Of a stretch of 64,000 bases of DNA, positions 23,071-31,366 are shown one piece after another. This DNA comes from Aureimonas glaciei. GTDB taxonomy: Bacteria; Pseudomonadota; Alphaproteobacteria; Rhizobiales; Rhizobiaceae. How positions within the stretch are numbered: the first letter of the stretch is position 1; every line of letters begins with the position of its first letter. The notes under the pieces are model-generated. The model was not told the origin of the DNA. It ran no database searches and was given only the letters and a program-made list of their open reading frames with translations. A program made the position numbers and the translations under genes. The stretch spans positions 434,001 through 498,000 of the forward strand of contig NZ_BMJJ01000001.1 in assembly GCF_014643375.1 (NCBI RefSeq). Direction: 5' to 3'.

Positions 23071-24149
23071 CAGGCCGCCGCCGTCTCCGCGGCGAGGGTC
23101 AGCGCGGCGATCTCCCGGCCGATCGCCGTCTCGTCGAGGCCATCATGCAGCCCGATGACGACGAGCCGCGTCGCCCGGGTCTCGCTCTCGCGCCAGGGCC
23201 GGTCGAAATAGGTCTCGACGCGCCCGCCGACGGCCTGGACGACGAGCCGCATCGGCTTACCCGGCACGGCCGCGAATCCCTTGAGGCGCAGGATGTCGTG
23301 CCGGCCGATCAGCGCCTTCAGCCCTTCGGCGAAGGCGGCGGGGTCGGCAATGGCGCCGGCTTCGGCGACAAAGCTCTCGAAATCGTCGTGATCGTGCATC
23401 TCGCCGCCCTCATGCTCGATCTCGTGATGCGAGCGCCTGGAGGCGATGGTGTCCTCGGTGGCCGAGCCGAGGCCGAGCAGCACGTCGGCGGGCAGCTTGC
23501 CGTTCGAGGCGACGATCGCCTTCACCGGCCGGTCGCCGGCCGCCTGGGCCACGGCGGCGCGAACGGCTTCCATGGCATCGGCGTCGACGAGGTCGGCCTT
23601 GTTGAGGATCACAAGGTCGGCGGCGCGGATTTGGTCCTCGAACAGCTCTTCCAGCGGATTGTCGTGGTCGAGGCTCTCGTCTTCGGCGCGCTGCGCAGCG
23701 ATGCTCTCCTCGTCATCGGCAAAGCGCCCGGCGGCGACGGCCGAGGCGTCGATCACGGTGATGACGCCGTCAACGGTGACGCGCGCCTTCACCTCCGGCC
23801 AGTTGAAGGCGGCGACCAGCGGCTGCGGCAGAGCGAGGCCCGAGGTCTCGATGACGATGTGGTCGAGCTTGCCGGGCCGGGCGAGGAGTTTGGCCATGGC
23901 CGGCAGAAAGTCGTCGGCGACCGTGCAGCAGATGCAGCCATTGGTGAGCTCGACGACGTCGTCCTCGCTGCAGGTCTCGATGCCGCAGCCCTTGAGCAGA
24001 TCGCCGTCGACGCCGAGATCGCCGAACTCGTTGATGATGAGGGCGATGCGGCGGCCGCCGGCGTTTTCCAGGAGGTTGCGGATCAGCGTCGTCTTGCCGG
24101 CGCCGAGGAAGCCGGTGATGACGGTGGCGGGAATCTTGGAAGCGATCAT
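23070..24149 (-). CDS. cobW: CobW-family GTPase / metallochaperone
   Basis: 359 residues. G3E-family P-loop ATVITGFLGAGKTTLIRN, the metal-binding GCICCTV (CxCC), ETSGLALP, and LVILNKADLVD for guanine specificity. A histidine-bearing stretch (SHHEIEHEGGEMHDHDD, about residues 239-255) follows before the CobW C-terminal domain. CobW is thought to deliver cobalt for corrin synthesis. It starts 2 bases after the cobU stop, and its stop shares one base with the cobN start (TGATG). This placement directly before cobN supports CobW rather than a zinc-starvation paralogue. Confidence 0.93.
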   Translation of the reverse strand: MIASKIPATVITGFLGAGKTTLIRNLLENAGGRRIALIINEFGDLGVDGDLLKGCGIETCSEDDVVELTNGCICCTVADDFLPAMAKLLARPGKLDHIVIETSGLALPQPLVAAFNWPEVKARVTVDGVITVIDASAVAAGRFADDEESIAAQRAEDESLDHDNPLEELFEDQIRAADLVILNKADLVDADAMEAVRAAVAQAAGDRPVKAIVASNGKLPADVLLGLGSATEDTIASRRSHHEIEHEGGEMHDHDDFESFVAEAGAIADPAAFAEGLKALIGRHDILRLKGFAAVPGKPMRLVVQAVGGRVETYFDRPWRESETRATRLVVIGLHDGLDETAIGREIAALTLAAETAAA

Positions 24150-24151
24150 GT

Positions 24152-24688
24152 CTATCCCTTGAGGATGAGCGGCAGGCCGGCGGCGACGAAGGTCACGCGC
24201 ATGGCGACGGCGGCGATGGACTGGTGGAGTCGGCCGGCATGGTCGCGAAACTCCCGCGCCATGGCATTGTCCGGCACGATGCCGAGGCCGACTTCATTGG
24301 AAACGAGAACCACGGGGCAGGGCAGCGGCTGGGAAAGTAGGGTGGCGAGGGCCTCCGACTCCGCAGGAATGTCGGCTCCGGCTAGCATCAGATTGGTGAC
24401 CCAGAGCGTCAGGCAGTCGACGAGGATGGCGCCATCCGGCTGCGCATGCGCGGTGATCGCTTCGCCGAGGGCGAGCGGGGCATCGACGGTGGTCCACAGG
24501 CCGCTTCTGCGGTCGCGGTGCTCGCCGATCCGCCGGCGCATCTCGTCGTCATGCGCCTCGGCGGTGGCGATATAGAAGGCCGGACGGCCGGAGGCCTCGA
24601 TCAGCCCTTCGGCAAACCGGCTCTTGCCCGAGCGCGCGCCGCCGAGGACGAGCGTCGCGCCAGAGGCGAGGGGGGCGGCGAGGCTCAT
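24152..24688 (-). CDS. cobU: Bifunctional adenosylcobinamide kinase / adenosylcobinamide-phosphate guanylyltransferase
   Basis: Phosphorylates adenosylcobinamide and transfers GMP to give AdoCbi-GDP. 178 residues (P. denitrificans name CobP). It has P-loop LVLGGARSGKSRFAEGL, ATAEAHDDEMRRRIGEHRDRR holding the histidine that is guanylylated, ILVDCLTLWVTNLM and VVLVSNEVGLGIVP. The ATG at 24688 overlaps the cbtA stop by 4 bases. A much longer frame reaching 25645 is an accidental extension through cbtA. Confidence 0.94.
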   Translation of the reverse strand: MSLAAPLASGATLVLGGARSGKSRFAEGLIEASGRPAFYIATAEAHDDEMRRRIGEHRDRRSGLWTTVDAPLALGEAITAHAQPDGAILVDCLTLWVTNLMLAGADIPAESEALATLLSQPLPCPVVLVSNEVGLGIVPDNAMAREFRDHAGRLHQSIAAVAMRVTFVAAGLPLILKG

Positions 24689-25464
24689 GCGAGGCCCGGC
24701 CCGGCGACGGCGCCCCGGCGCATCCGGTCGAAGGCGTGGCCGGAAAGCTGGCCGAGCAGGACCCAGAAGGCGGCCGCCGTCACCAGCGAGGCCACCGCGA
24801 ACTCGGCGGCGAGCGTCGGGGGCACCGGGCTCGCGAGATCGGCCGGATGCGGCGCGCCGACGATGTGCGGCAGCACCAGGGCGACGACGCCCAGCGCCTT
24901 CAGCCAGGGCTCGCGGCGCAGGATCACGGCATAGGCGGCGAAGGCCGTGAGCAGGACGGTAGCGATCCACCAGACCTGCCTTGCGCCGAGATCGGCGGCG
25001 GGCATGGCCGGCAGTTCCGGCGGCAGGCCGAGGGCCGGAGCGAGATGGATCACGGCAAAGCCCAGAAGGCCGAAGACCGCGCCGTTCGCCGCCGTCACCG
25101 GCCGGTCGAGGACGAGGCTGGCGGCGGCCAGAATAAGCGCGAAACCCGCCCCAGTGATCAGATTGGCGAGCACGGTGCCGAGAAGCCGGCTTTCGACGAG
25201 CGGCCCGCCGCCGGTGGCCTCGCCGTCCGCAGGCGCGTGGGTGTGGACGAGAATCACCTTTGCCTCGTCTGGGGCCAGGGGCGCGGCTTCCGCCGGCGTC
25301 ACGAGGCTGAGGCCGGCGGCATGGTCGTGCGCCGGGGCACCGCCGTCCTCGAAGGATTCGGCGTGCAGGATGAGGGGGATCACCCGGGCATATTGCACCG
25401 GCGTGATGAGAAGGCCGGCGAAGAGTCCGGCGGCTAGGGCGGCAAGAAAAACGCGAACGATCAT
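24685..25464 (-). CDS. cbtA: CbtA family cobalt transport subunit
   Basis: 259 residues, predicted integral membrane protein with about five hydrophobic helices. The first helix leads into GLLITPVQYARVIPLILHAE, the CbtA-type N-terminus, followed by a histidine-containing loop (PAHDHAA; LVHTHAPADG), AVIHLAPALGLPPELPAMPAADLGARQVWW, and VLPHIVGAPHP. CbtA with CbtB was proposed, from riboswitch control, as a B12-regulated cobalt importer. It lies between cbtB and cobU behind a cobalamin riboswitch, which supports that role. Transport itself is inferred. Confidence 0.9.
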   Translation of the reverse strand: MIVRVFLAALAAGLFAGLLITPVQYARVIPLILHAESFEDGGAPAHDHAAGLSLVTPAEAAPLAPDEAKVILVHTHAPADGEATGGGPLVESRLLGTVLANLITGAGFALILAAASLVLDRPVTAANGAVFGLLGFAVIHLAPALGLPPELPAMPAADLGARQVWWIATVLLTAFAAYAVILRREPWLKALGVVALVLPHIVGAPHPADLASPVPPTLAAEFAVASLVTAAAFWVLLGQLSGHAFDRMRRGAVAGPGLA

Positions 25465-25648
25465 GGGACACCTTCATGGCTCCCGCGCGCCGCCCCGCCT
25501 CAGGCGGACGAGCAGCAGCGGCCGGCACCAGCCGGCGGGGAGCGATTGATTTCACTAGGCGATGACCGGCGCGCCGTGCAGACGCGACGCCATGCCCAAG
25601 GCCTGCAACACTCAGCCGCTCACCGCTTGGGCGGGCGGCGTTCAAGCG

Positions 25649-25825
25649 TCAGTGGCAGGGAAATCCGAAGGCGTGGCGCATGTCGTGGGCGGTGTCGTGC
25701 AGCGTCTGCGCGCTGGCAAAGCCCGCGCCCCAGACGAAGAAGGCGCCGAGCACTAGGGCGAACAGGCCGGCGCCGAGACGCGCGGTGGCGGGTGTCGCGA
25801 CGGGCGCGAGGGTGGAAACGTTCAT
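25649..25825 (-). CDS. cbtB: CbtB family cobalt transport subunit (58 residues)
   Basis: A short protein with one membrane helix (about residues 15-38, LGAGLFALVLGAFFVWGAGF) and a histidine-rich C-terminal tail, TLHDTAHDMRHAFGFPCH. The HDxxHDxRHAxGFPCH ending is the CbtB hallmark and probably binds the metal. The ATG at 25825 follows the cobalamin riboswitch by about 45 bases, making this the first gene of the regulated block. The 184-base gap to cbtA holds short GC inverted repeats but no clear terminator. Confidence 0.9.
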   Translation of the reverse strand: MNVSTLAPVATPATARLGAGLFALVLGAFFVWGAGFASAQTLHDTAHDMRHAFGFPCH

Positions 25826-25869
25826 GGACTCAACCTCCGTGAAGACTGCGGAATCACAGCCTTTTCAAG

Positions 25870-26086
25870 GGATGGCAGGTCTCCTGGCTCACGGGTCATC
25901 GGTCTTTTCCTGCCTTCCCAAGGCCGCAAGGCCTCAGTGGCGTTTCCTCTTCCGGCGCTTGCCGGGAAAAGGTGGAAAGACCTCGCCGCTCTACAGTCGC
26001 GGGGTCGGCTGCGATACGGATCCCCTGTTTGGGTCGGTCCTTCGCATTCCCTCTTAGCCCGAGGCGCAACGTGTGCCCTCGTGACC
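25870..26086 (-). promoter_or_regulatory. Cobalamin (AdoCbl) riboswitch upstream of cbtB
   Basis: On the minus strand, read 5' to 3': GGGCACACG near 26070-26080, then GGCTAAGAGGGAATGCGAAG, ACCCCGCGACTGTAGAGCGG (a variant of the CCCCCGCAACTGTAAGCGG core) at about 25983-26006, and the 3' B12-box half GAGCCAGGAGACCTGCC at 25874-25890. Order and spacing fit RF00174-type cobalamin riboswitches. It sits immediately before cbtB, so high B12 should switch off the cbtB-cbtA-cobU-cobW-cobN-cobO transcript. Confidence 0.92.
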
Positions 26087-26228
26087 ATCCGGCGCCAAGG
26101 ATAGACGGGTGCAGCTTTCTGTCAATCGAAATGCCGGCCCTGCGACGGCCGCAGCCAAGCCTTCCCTTGCGTTCGACTTCGCCGGCTGCCTGTCTATTTC
26201 AAGCCATGACACTCCTGTGAGGCCCATC

Positions 26229-27077
26229 ATGACCCATCCCCTGCTCGTTCCCGGCCATACTGCCTTCATCACCGGCGGCGCCGCCGGCATCGGCCTGGCC
26301 GTTGCCGCGCGCCTCGTCGCCCTCGGCCTGAAAGTCTGCATCGTCGACCGCGACGAGGAAAAGCTCGCTTCGGCCGCTGGCACCCTGCGGGGCATCGCGG
26401 GCGCTTCGGAAGACGCGGTGGTGGCCGTCGCCGTCGACGTTTCCGACCGCGAGGCGATGGAGGCGGTCGCCGAGATGATCTTCGAGCGCTGGGGCACGAT
26501 CCACGTCCTGATGAACAATGCCGGCATCCAGCCCGGCAGCGGCATTCTCGGCCCCCGCGAGGCTTGGGACGCGGTGCTCCAGGTCAATCTCGGCGGCGTC
26601 ATCAACGGCGTGCAGGTCTTCGTGCCCCGGATGATCGCGCGCGGCGAGGGCGGCCTCGTCATCAACACCGGCTCCAAGCAGGGCATCACCACGCCGCCGG
26701 GCGATCCCGCCTACAATGTCGCCAAGGCCGGCGTGAAGGTGCTGACCGAGGCCCTGCAGCACGAACTGCGCAACATGGAAGGCGGCCGCCTCTCGGCGCA
26801 TCTCCTCATTCCCGGCTTCGTCTTCACCGGCCTCACCGCGCTCGACCGGACGGAAAAGCCCGATGGCGCCTGGACGCCCGACGAGACCGCCGACTTCATG
26901 CTGGAGAAGCTGGAGGCCGGCGACTTCTACATCCTCTGCCCCGATGGCGAGGTGACGCGAGAAATGGACGAAAAGCGCATCGCCTGGGCCGCCGGCGACA
27001 TCGTCGAGAATCGCCCGCCGCTGTCGCGCTGGCACACGGACTGGGCGGAGAAGTTCAAGGCGTGGGCGGCGAAGTAG
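26229..27077 (+). CDS. SDR-family NAD(P)-dependent oxidoreductase
   Basis: 282 residues. [15 protein letters not shown] cofactor loop, [13 protein letters not shown], catalytic S149 (NTGSKQG), Y162 and K166 ([10 protein letters not shown]). The C-terminal region (about 235-282, [18 protein letters not shown] and a tryptophan-rich end) is unlike common fatty-acid-type SDRs, so the substrate is unknown. The start at 26229 gives a normal SDR N-terminus; the frame extends 40 codons upstream without similarity. Its 3' end overlaps the convergent cobQ by 23 bases. Though it lies inside the cobalamin locus, it runs against its neighbours and there is no sign of a role in B12 synthesis. Confidence 0.88.
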   Translation: MTHPLLVPGHTAFITGGAAGIGLAVAARLVALGLKVCIVDRDEEKLASAAGTLRGIAGASEDAVVAVAVDVSDREAMEAVAEMIFERWGTIHVLMNNAGIQPGSGILGPREAWDAVLQVNLGGVINGVQVFVPRMIARGEGGLVINTGSKQGITTPPGDPAYNVAKAGVKVLTEALQHELRNMEGGRLSAHLLIPGFVFTGLTALDRTEKPDGAWTPDETADFMLEKLEAGDFYILCPDGEVTREMDEKRIAWAAGDIVENRPPLSRWHTDWAEKFKAWAAK

Positions 27078-28560
27078 CGCGAGCCGTCGCCAGCAGCCTC
27101 TCCACGTCCACCACCTTCTCCAGATCCTCGGCGATACGGTCGAGGGCGGCCTCGATTTCCCGGCGGTCGTCGCGCAGGGCGCTCTGGTGTCCGAGTCGAG
27201 CCAGAAAGCTGCGGCGGAAGGCATTCGCGGCGAAGAAGCCGTGCAGATAGGTGCCGAGCACTTTTCCATCGGCGCTGGTCGCGCCGGAGGGCACGCCGTC
27301 GACGAGGACGACGGGCCGGGCACAATCCGACCCCGTGGTCTCGCCGAGATGGATCTCGTAGCCCTCGAGCGCCTCGCCGGTCGGGGCGGTTGCCGCGACG
27401 GTGCGCAGCACCTTTTCCGGCGCCATCACCGTCTCGACGTCGAGGAGGCCGAGACCTTCCGCCTCGCGCGCGCCGCCTTCGATCCCGAGCGGGTCGCTGA
27501 CGCGCCGCCCGAGCATCTGGTAGCCGCCGCAGAGGCCGACGACATGGCCGCCGCGCCCGACATGGCGCCGGAGATCGGCGTCCCAGGCATTGCTGCGAAA
27601 ACCTTCCAGATCGGCGATGGTCGACTTCGAGCCGGGAATGACGACCAGCGCAGCGTCGTCCGGCAGGCGGTCTCCCGGCCTGACGAAGACGACGTCGAGG
27701 CCGGGCTCAGCCCGGAGCGGATCGAGGTCGTCGAAATTGGCGATTCGGCCGAGTATCGGCACGGCGACGACGAGCCGCCCGCCCTTGCCGGCAAACCCGG
27801 CCTGCGGCCGGGCGAGGCGCTCCAGCGCGACGGAATCCTCCGCCGGCAGGCGCGCGGCGGCCTGGAGAAAGGGAATGACGCCGAGCGAGGGCCAGCCGGT
27901 GAAGCGGGTCACGGCGGCGAGCCCGTCGTCAAACAGCGAGACGTCGCCGCGGAACTTGTTGATGAGAAAGCCCGCGATCATCGCCCGGTCCTCTTCCGAC
28001 AGGACGGCATGGGTGCCGACGAGCGAGGCGATGACGCCGCCGCGGTCGATGTCGCCGACGAGGATCACCGGCACGCTTGCCGCCGTGGCAAATCCCATGT
28101 TCGCGATGTCGCCGGCCCGGAGGTTGATCTCGGCGGGCGAGCCCGCGCCTTCGACGATGACGAGGTCGGCGCCTTCGCCGACGAGGGCAAAGCTTTCCAG
28201 CACCTTGGCCAGCAGTTGCGGCTTCAGCCGCTGGTAGTCGCGCCCCCGGGCCTCGCCGACGACGCGTCCCTGGACGACGATCTGGCTGCCGGTCTCCGAC
28301 TGCGGTTTCAGCAGCACCGGGTTCATGTGCACGGTCGGCCCGACGCCGCAGGCGAGCGCCTGCAGCCATTGCCCCCGGCCGATCTCGCCCATGGCCGCGC
28401 TGCCGGGAATCGCGGCGACAGCGGCGTTGTTCGACATGTTCTGCGGCTTGAACGGCCGGACGACGAGGCCGCGCCGCGCGAACAGGCGGCAGAGGCCGGC
28501 GACGAGCACGGTCTTGCCGACGTCCGAGCCCGTACCCTGGAGCATGATCGCCGCCGTCAT
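27055..28560 (-). CDS. cobQ: Cobyric acid synthase CobQ
   Basis: Glutamine-dependent amidation of adenosylcobyrinic diamide at b, d, e and g side chains. 501 residues: N-terminal [18 protein letters not shown] nucleotide-binding domain, [14 protein letters not shown], then the class I amidotransferase half with [16 protein letters not shown] (nucleophile Cys) and GTYLHGFF (His). The ATG at 28560 is 2 bases after the stop of the TSUP permease gene, so the two are co-transcribed. CobB (at 39826) is the sister enzyme; the SDVGKT P-loop and length identify this one as CobQ. Confidence 0.95.
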   Translation of the reverse strand: MTAAIMLQGTGSDVGKTVLVAGLCRLFARRGLVVRPFKPQNMSNNAAVAAIPGSAAMGEIGRGQWLQALACGVGPTVHMNPVLLKPQSETGSQIVVQGRVVGEARGRDYQRLKPQLLAKVLESFALVGEGADLVIVEGAGSPAEINLRAGDIANMGFATAASVPVILVGDIDRGGVIASLVGTHAVLSEEDRAMIAGFLINKFRGDVSLFDDGLAAVTRFTGWPSLGVIPFLQAAARLPAEDSVALERLARPQAGFAGKGGRLVVAVPILGRIANFDDLDPLRAEPGLDVVFVRPGDRLPDDAALVVIPGSKSTIADLEGFRSNAWDADLRRHVGRGGHVVGLCGGYQMLGRRVSDPLGIEGGAREAEGLGLLDVETVMAPEKVLRTVAATAPTGEALEGYEIHLGETTGSDCARPVVLVDGVPSGATSADGKVLGTYLHGFFAANAFRRSFLARLGHQSALRDDRREIEAALDRIAEDLEKVVDVERLLATARATSPPTP

Positions 28561-28562
28561 CG

Positions 28563-29306
28563 TCAGCTCAGCAGCAGCTTGGCGGCGAGTGCGAGGCACA
28601 CGACGACGAGGAGCGGGCGGATCAGTTTTGCGCCGAAACGCATGGCGAACATCGCGCCGAGGCGCGCACCGGCGAACTGCGCGGCGCCCATGGCAAGGCC
28701 CAGCTTCCAGACGATCGCGCCGGAAAAGGCAAAGACGACGAAACCGCCGACATTCGAGGCGAAGTTGAGAAGTTTCGTGTGCGCCGTCGCCTTGAGAATG
28801 CCGTAGCCGGCGAGCGTGACGAAGGCGAGCATGAAGAAGGAGCCGGTGCCGGGCCCGAACAGCCCGTCATAGCCGCCGATCAGCGGTACCAGGAAGAAGG
28901 CGAAGACCATGGGCGAGATCCGGCGTTCGGCATCCCGGTCGGACAGGCCGGGCTTCAGCGCGAAATAGAGCGCGATGGCGATGAGCAGGAAGGGCAGGAG
29001 GGTCTCGAGAACCTCCGTCGGCAGCACCATCGCGCCCATCGCGCCCAGCACCGCGCCGGCGAAGGACAGGAGCGCCGTCGGCGCCAGCTTTTTGAGGTCG
29101 ACATGCCCCTTGGCGGCATAGCTGATCGACGCCGAGCCCGAGCCGAACAGCGACTGCAGCTTGTTCGTGCCCAGCGCCGCCAGCGGATCGACGCCGCCGA
29201 TGAGCAGCGCCGGAATGGTGATCAGCCCGCCGCCGCCGGCAATGGCGTCGACGAAACCGGCGGCGAAGGCCGCGAGCACGAGAAGGGCGAAGGTGGAGGC
29301 GAGCAT
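28563..29306 (-). CDS. TSUP (TauE/SafE-like) membrane permease
   Basis: 247 residues, seven to eight hydrophobic segments. The repeated TSUP signature appears twice: [19 protein letters not shown] with [15 protein letters not shown] near the N-terminus, and [17 protein letters not shown] with [13 protein letters not shown] in the second half. TSUP proteins move sulfite, organosulfur anions or, in some cases, metals. The direct link to cobQ (2-base gap) raises the possibility of a cobalt- or precursor-related role, but nothing in the sequence proves it. A longer frame to 29552 runs through a PAL-A repeat and is rejected. Confidence 0.88.
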   Translation of the reverse strand: MLASTFALLVLAAFAAGFVDAIAGGGGLITIPALLIGGVDPLAALGTNKLQSLFGSGSASISYAAKGHVDLKKLAPTALLSFAGAVLGAMGAMVLPTEVLETLLPFLLIAIALYFALKPGLSDRDAERRISPMVFAFFLVPLIGGYDGLFGPGTGSFFMLAFVTLAGYGILKATAHTKLLNFASNVGGFVVFAFSGAIVWKLGLAMGAAQFAGARLGAMFAMRFGAKLIRPLLVVVCLALAAKLLLS

Positions 29307-29402
29307 TGCGGGCTTTCGGGGGCGGTCTGAGATTCGGGGTGCGTGATGCGTCTTGATGGACGCCCGGCTGCACCTTTCCCTCTTGCACCGTCCTCTGCGA
29401 TT

Positions 29403-29798
29403 AGTCATCCCGGGCTTGACCCGGGACCCATTCCAAATCGCCGAACGCGATCGAGGGCGGCGGACCTTCCGTCCTGACCCGATTTGGCAGTGACAGCGCC
29501 TCGGCATGGGTTCCGGGTCAAGCCCGGAATGACTAGTCTGAGGGGGTGGCACGAAGCGTCACTGCCTGCCGAGCGGGAAGCATTGCCTGCCGAGCGCGAA
29601 GCACCGTTCTTGCCGAGCGCAAGGCACAATCCTTTGCGAGCGCAAGCCACAATCCTTTCAGATTAGTCATCCCGGACTTGATCCGGGACCCATTCCAAAT
29701 CGCTGAACGCGGTCGAGGACGGTGGACCTTCCCAATCCTGACCCGATTTGGCAGTGACAGCGCCTCGGCATGGGTTCCGGGTCAAGCCCGGAATGACT
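29403..29798. repeat. PAL-A locus 3: two direct paired-hairpin elements
   Basis: Units at 29403-29533 and 29664-29798, both in the same orientation. Hairpins: TCCCGGG-CTTGA-CCCGGGA (29408-29426), TTCCGGG-TCAAG-CCCGGAA (29511-29529), TCCCGGA-CTTGA-TCCGGGA (29670-29688) and TTCCGGG-TCAAG-CCCGGAA (29775-29793). The third carries a compensatory G-C to A-T change. Interior sequence is shared, including ACCCGATTTGGCAGTGACAG. The region lies between the TSUP gene start and the cbiX leader; the leftward TSUP-cobQ promoter must be in about 29307-29400. Confidence 0.85.
29560..29660. repeat. Degenerate direct repeats between two PAL-A units
   Basis: About five imperfect copies of a roughly 17-20 base motif, (C)TGCCGAGCGcGAAGCAc: TGCCTGCCGAGCGGGAAGCA, TGCCTGCCGAGCGCGAAGCA, TTGCCGAGCGCAAGGCACAA and TTTGCGAGCGCAAGCCACAA, the last two drifting. 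It fills the spacer between the two PAL-A elements of locus 3 and encodes nothing recognisable. Confidence 0.6.
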
Positions 29799-29924
29799 AA
29801 ACACTAAGGTTTGCGCCTTGCTACTGGCAGGTTTGTCCCGGCCCCCCGCGCATCCTTACTGCCACATCCTCAGGCACTCCCATTTGACCAAATCGCCGCC
29901 GTGCTGTTTACCTCGCCCGAACTG

Positions 29925-30061
29925 ACGGTGCCCGCCCCAGCGGGCTGAAAGCGATTCCGGTGCGGCCGACCCAAGAGGGGGCCAAGACGGTGCTGTCGGA
30001 ACGGCACGCCCTGGGCTTTCGTCCTGGCGTCTCCTCCGGCGTGCGACAAACGGAGGACGAC
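29925..30061 (+). promoter_or_regulatory. Structured leader of cbiX, candidate divergent cobalamin-type RNA
   Basis: The 5' part, GGTGCCCGCCCCAGCGGGCT then GAAAGCGATTCCGGTGCGG (29928-29965), follows the start of cobalamin riboswitches (GGTgCCC, short hairpin, GGGnTnAAA, CCGGTG). Helices seen: GCCCGC/GCGGGC (29930-29935 with 29940-29945) and TTCCG/CGGAA (29955-29959 with 29997-30001). TCCTCCG (30032-30038) pairs with CGGAGGA (30051-30057), which contains the cbiX Shine-Dalgarno. Its loop sequence GGCGTGC (30038-30044) is complementary to GCACGCC (30004-30010), a possible kissing loop. The usual CCCCCGCAAC core is not visible, so ligand and class are uncertain. Confidence 0.45.
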
Positions 30062-31366
30062 ATGCAGGCTCTGATGATGTGCGGCCATGGCAGCCGCGAT
30101 GCCGGCGCGATGGAAGAATTCTCCGGCCTCGCCGCCAAGATGCGCGTCCGCCTGCCGGACTGGGCGATCGAATACGGCTATCTCGAATTTGCCAAGCCGA
30201 TCATCCGCGAGGGCCTCGACGCCTTGCGCGCGCGCGGCGCGAAGCACGTTCTGGCGTTGCCGGGCATGCTGTTTGCCGCCGGCCACGCCAAGAACGACAT
30301 CCCGTCCGTCCTCAACACCTATGCTGCGGCCAATGGTCTCGACATTACCTATGGGCGCGAGCTCGGCATCGATCCGAAAATGATCCGCGCCGCCGGGGCG
30401 CGCATCCGCGAGGCGCTGCGCACCACTGGCTGGCGCGACGGCGAGCCGCTGCACGACACGATGCTTGTCGTCGTCGGCCGTGGCGCCTCGGACCCCGACG
30501 CCAATTCCAACGTCTCCAAGGTCATGCGCATGCTCTGGGAAGGCCTCGGCTTCGGCTGGGGCGAGACGGCCTATTCCGGCGTCACCTTCCCGCTCGTCGA
30601 GCCCGGCCTCGAGCATGCGGCCAAGCTCGGCTACAAGAAGATCGTCGTCTTTCCCTATTTCCTCTTCACCGGCGTGCTGGTGCGGCGGATCTACGACCAG
30701 ACCGATGCGGTCGCCGCCCGCCATCCCGAGATCGCCTTCCTCAAGGCCTCCTATCTCGGCGCCCACGATCTCGTCGTCGAAACGTTTGTCGACCGCCTGA
30801 CCGAGATTCTCGAGGGCACGAACAACATGAACTGCCAGATGTGCAAGTACCGCGAGCAGGTGCTGGGCTTCGAGGCGGAAGTCGGCCTGCCGCAGGAAAG
30901 CCATCACCACCATGTCGAGGGCGTCGGCTCCTCGGCCGACTGCACGCTCTGCGACAAGGTCTGCACCGGCGCCTGCCGGGCGGTGAAGGCGGCGCCGACA
31001 AAGCCCGTCCGCGCGCGGCAGGCACCCGAGGCCGCAAGCCCGGTGGCCGCGGCGCACGGTCGCGATCACGGGCATTCCCACGATCATGATCATGCGCATC
31101 CCCACGACCATGGCCGCGATCACTCGCACGACCATGGCCACGATCACGACCACAAACACGGACATGACCACGCTCACGCCGGCGAACATGACGGGCACAC
31201 CCATCATGGGCACGCGCATGGCGACCATGCCGCTGCGGGCCATGCCCATTCCCACGGTCCCGACGGCCACGGGCACGCCCATGGCGACCACGTCCACCAC
31301 CCCTATCCGCATGCCGATCACCCGCTCGGCCCCCAATCGATGGTCCCAGCGACGGTGAAGCCATGA
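30062..31366 (+). CDS. cbiX: Sirohydrochlorin cobaltochelatase CbiX with iron-sulfur-type and long histidine-rich tail
   Basis: Inserts Co2+ early into sirohydrochlorin or precorrin-2. 434 residues. The chelatase domain (about 1-265) has MCGHGSRDAGA with H9 and LPGMLFAAGHAKNDIPS as the likely metal ligands. Next comes a cysteine region, MNCQMCKYREQVLGFE and DCTLCDKVCTGACR, then QESHHHHVEG nearby; similar long CbiX proteins carry an Fe-S centre here (recalled). From about residue 333 to 425 the chain is a low-complexity tail with roughly 37 histidines, probably cobalt-binding. The ATG at 30062 has GGAGG inside the leader hairpin. Its stop overlaps the next start (ATGA). CobN, a late chelatase, is also encoded nearby. 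Confidence 0.9.
   Translation: MQALMMCGHGSRDAGAMEEFSGLAAKMRVRLPDWAIEYGYLEFAKPIIREGLDALRARGAKHVLALPGMLFAAGHAKNDIPSVLNTYAAANGLDITYGRELGIDPKMIRAAGARIREALRTTGWRDGEPLHDTMLVVVGRGASDPDANSNVSKVMRMLWEGLGFGWGETAYSGVTFPLVEPGLEHAAKLGYKKIVVFPYFLFTGVLVRRIYDQTDAVAARHPEIAFLKASYLGAHDLVVETFVDRLTEILEGTNNMNCQMCKYREQVLGFEAEVGLPQESHHHHVEGVGSSADCTLCDKVCTGACRAVKAAPTKPVRARQAPEAASPVAAAHGRDHGHSHDHDHAHPHDHGRDHSHDHGHDHDHKHGHDHAHAGEHDGHTHHGHAHGDHAAAGHAHSHGPDGHGHAHGDHVHHPYPHADHPLGPQSMVPATVKP

Noticed and set aside
24689-25645. 497-codon version of cobU
   Set aside because: The upstream part runs over cbtA in another frame and is basic, low-complexity sequence; CobU motifs begin right after the ATG at 24688.
29307-29552. 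N-terminal extension of the TSUP permease to 29552
   Set aside because: The extra 82 codons are translation of a PAL-A unit with no membrane or signal character; the ATG at 29306 starts directly at the first TSUP helix.
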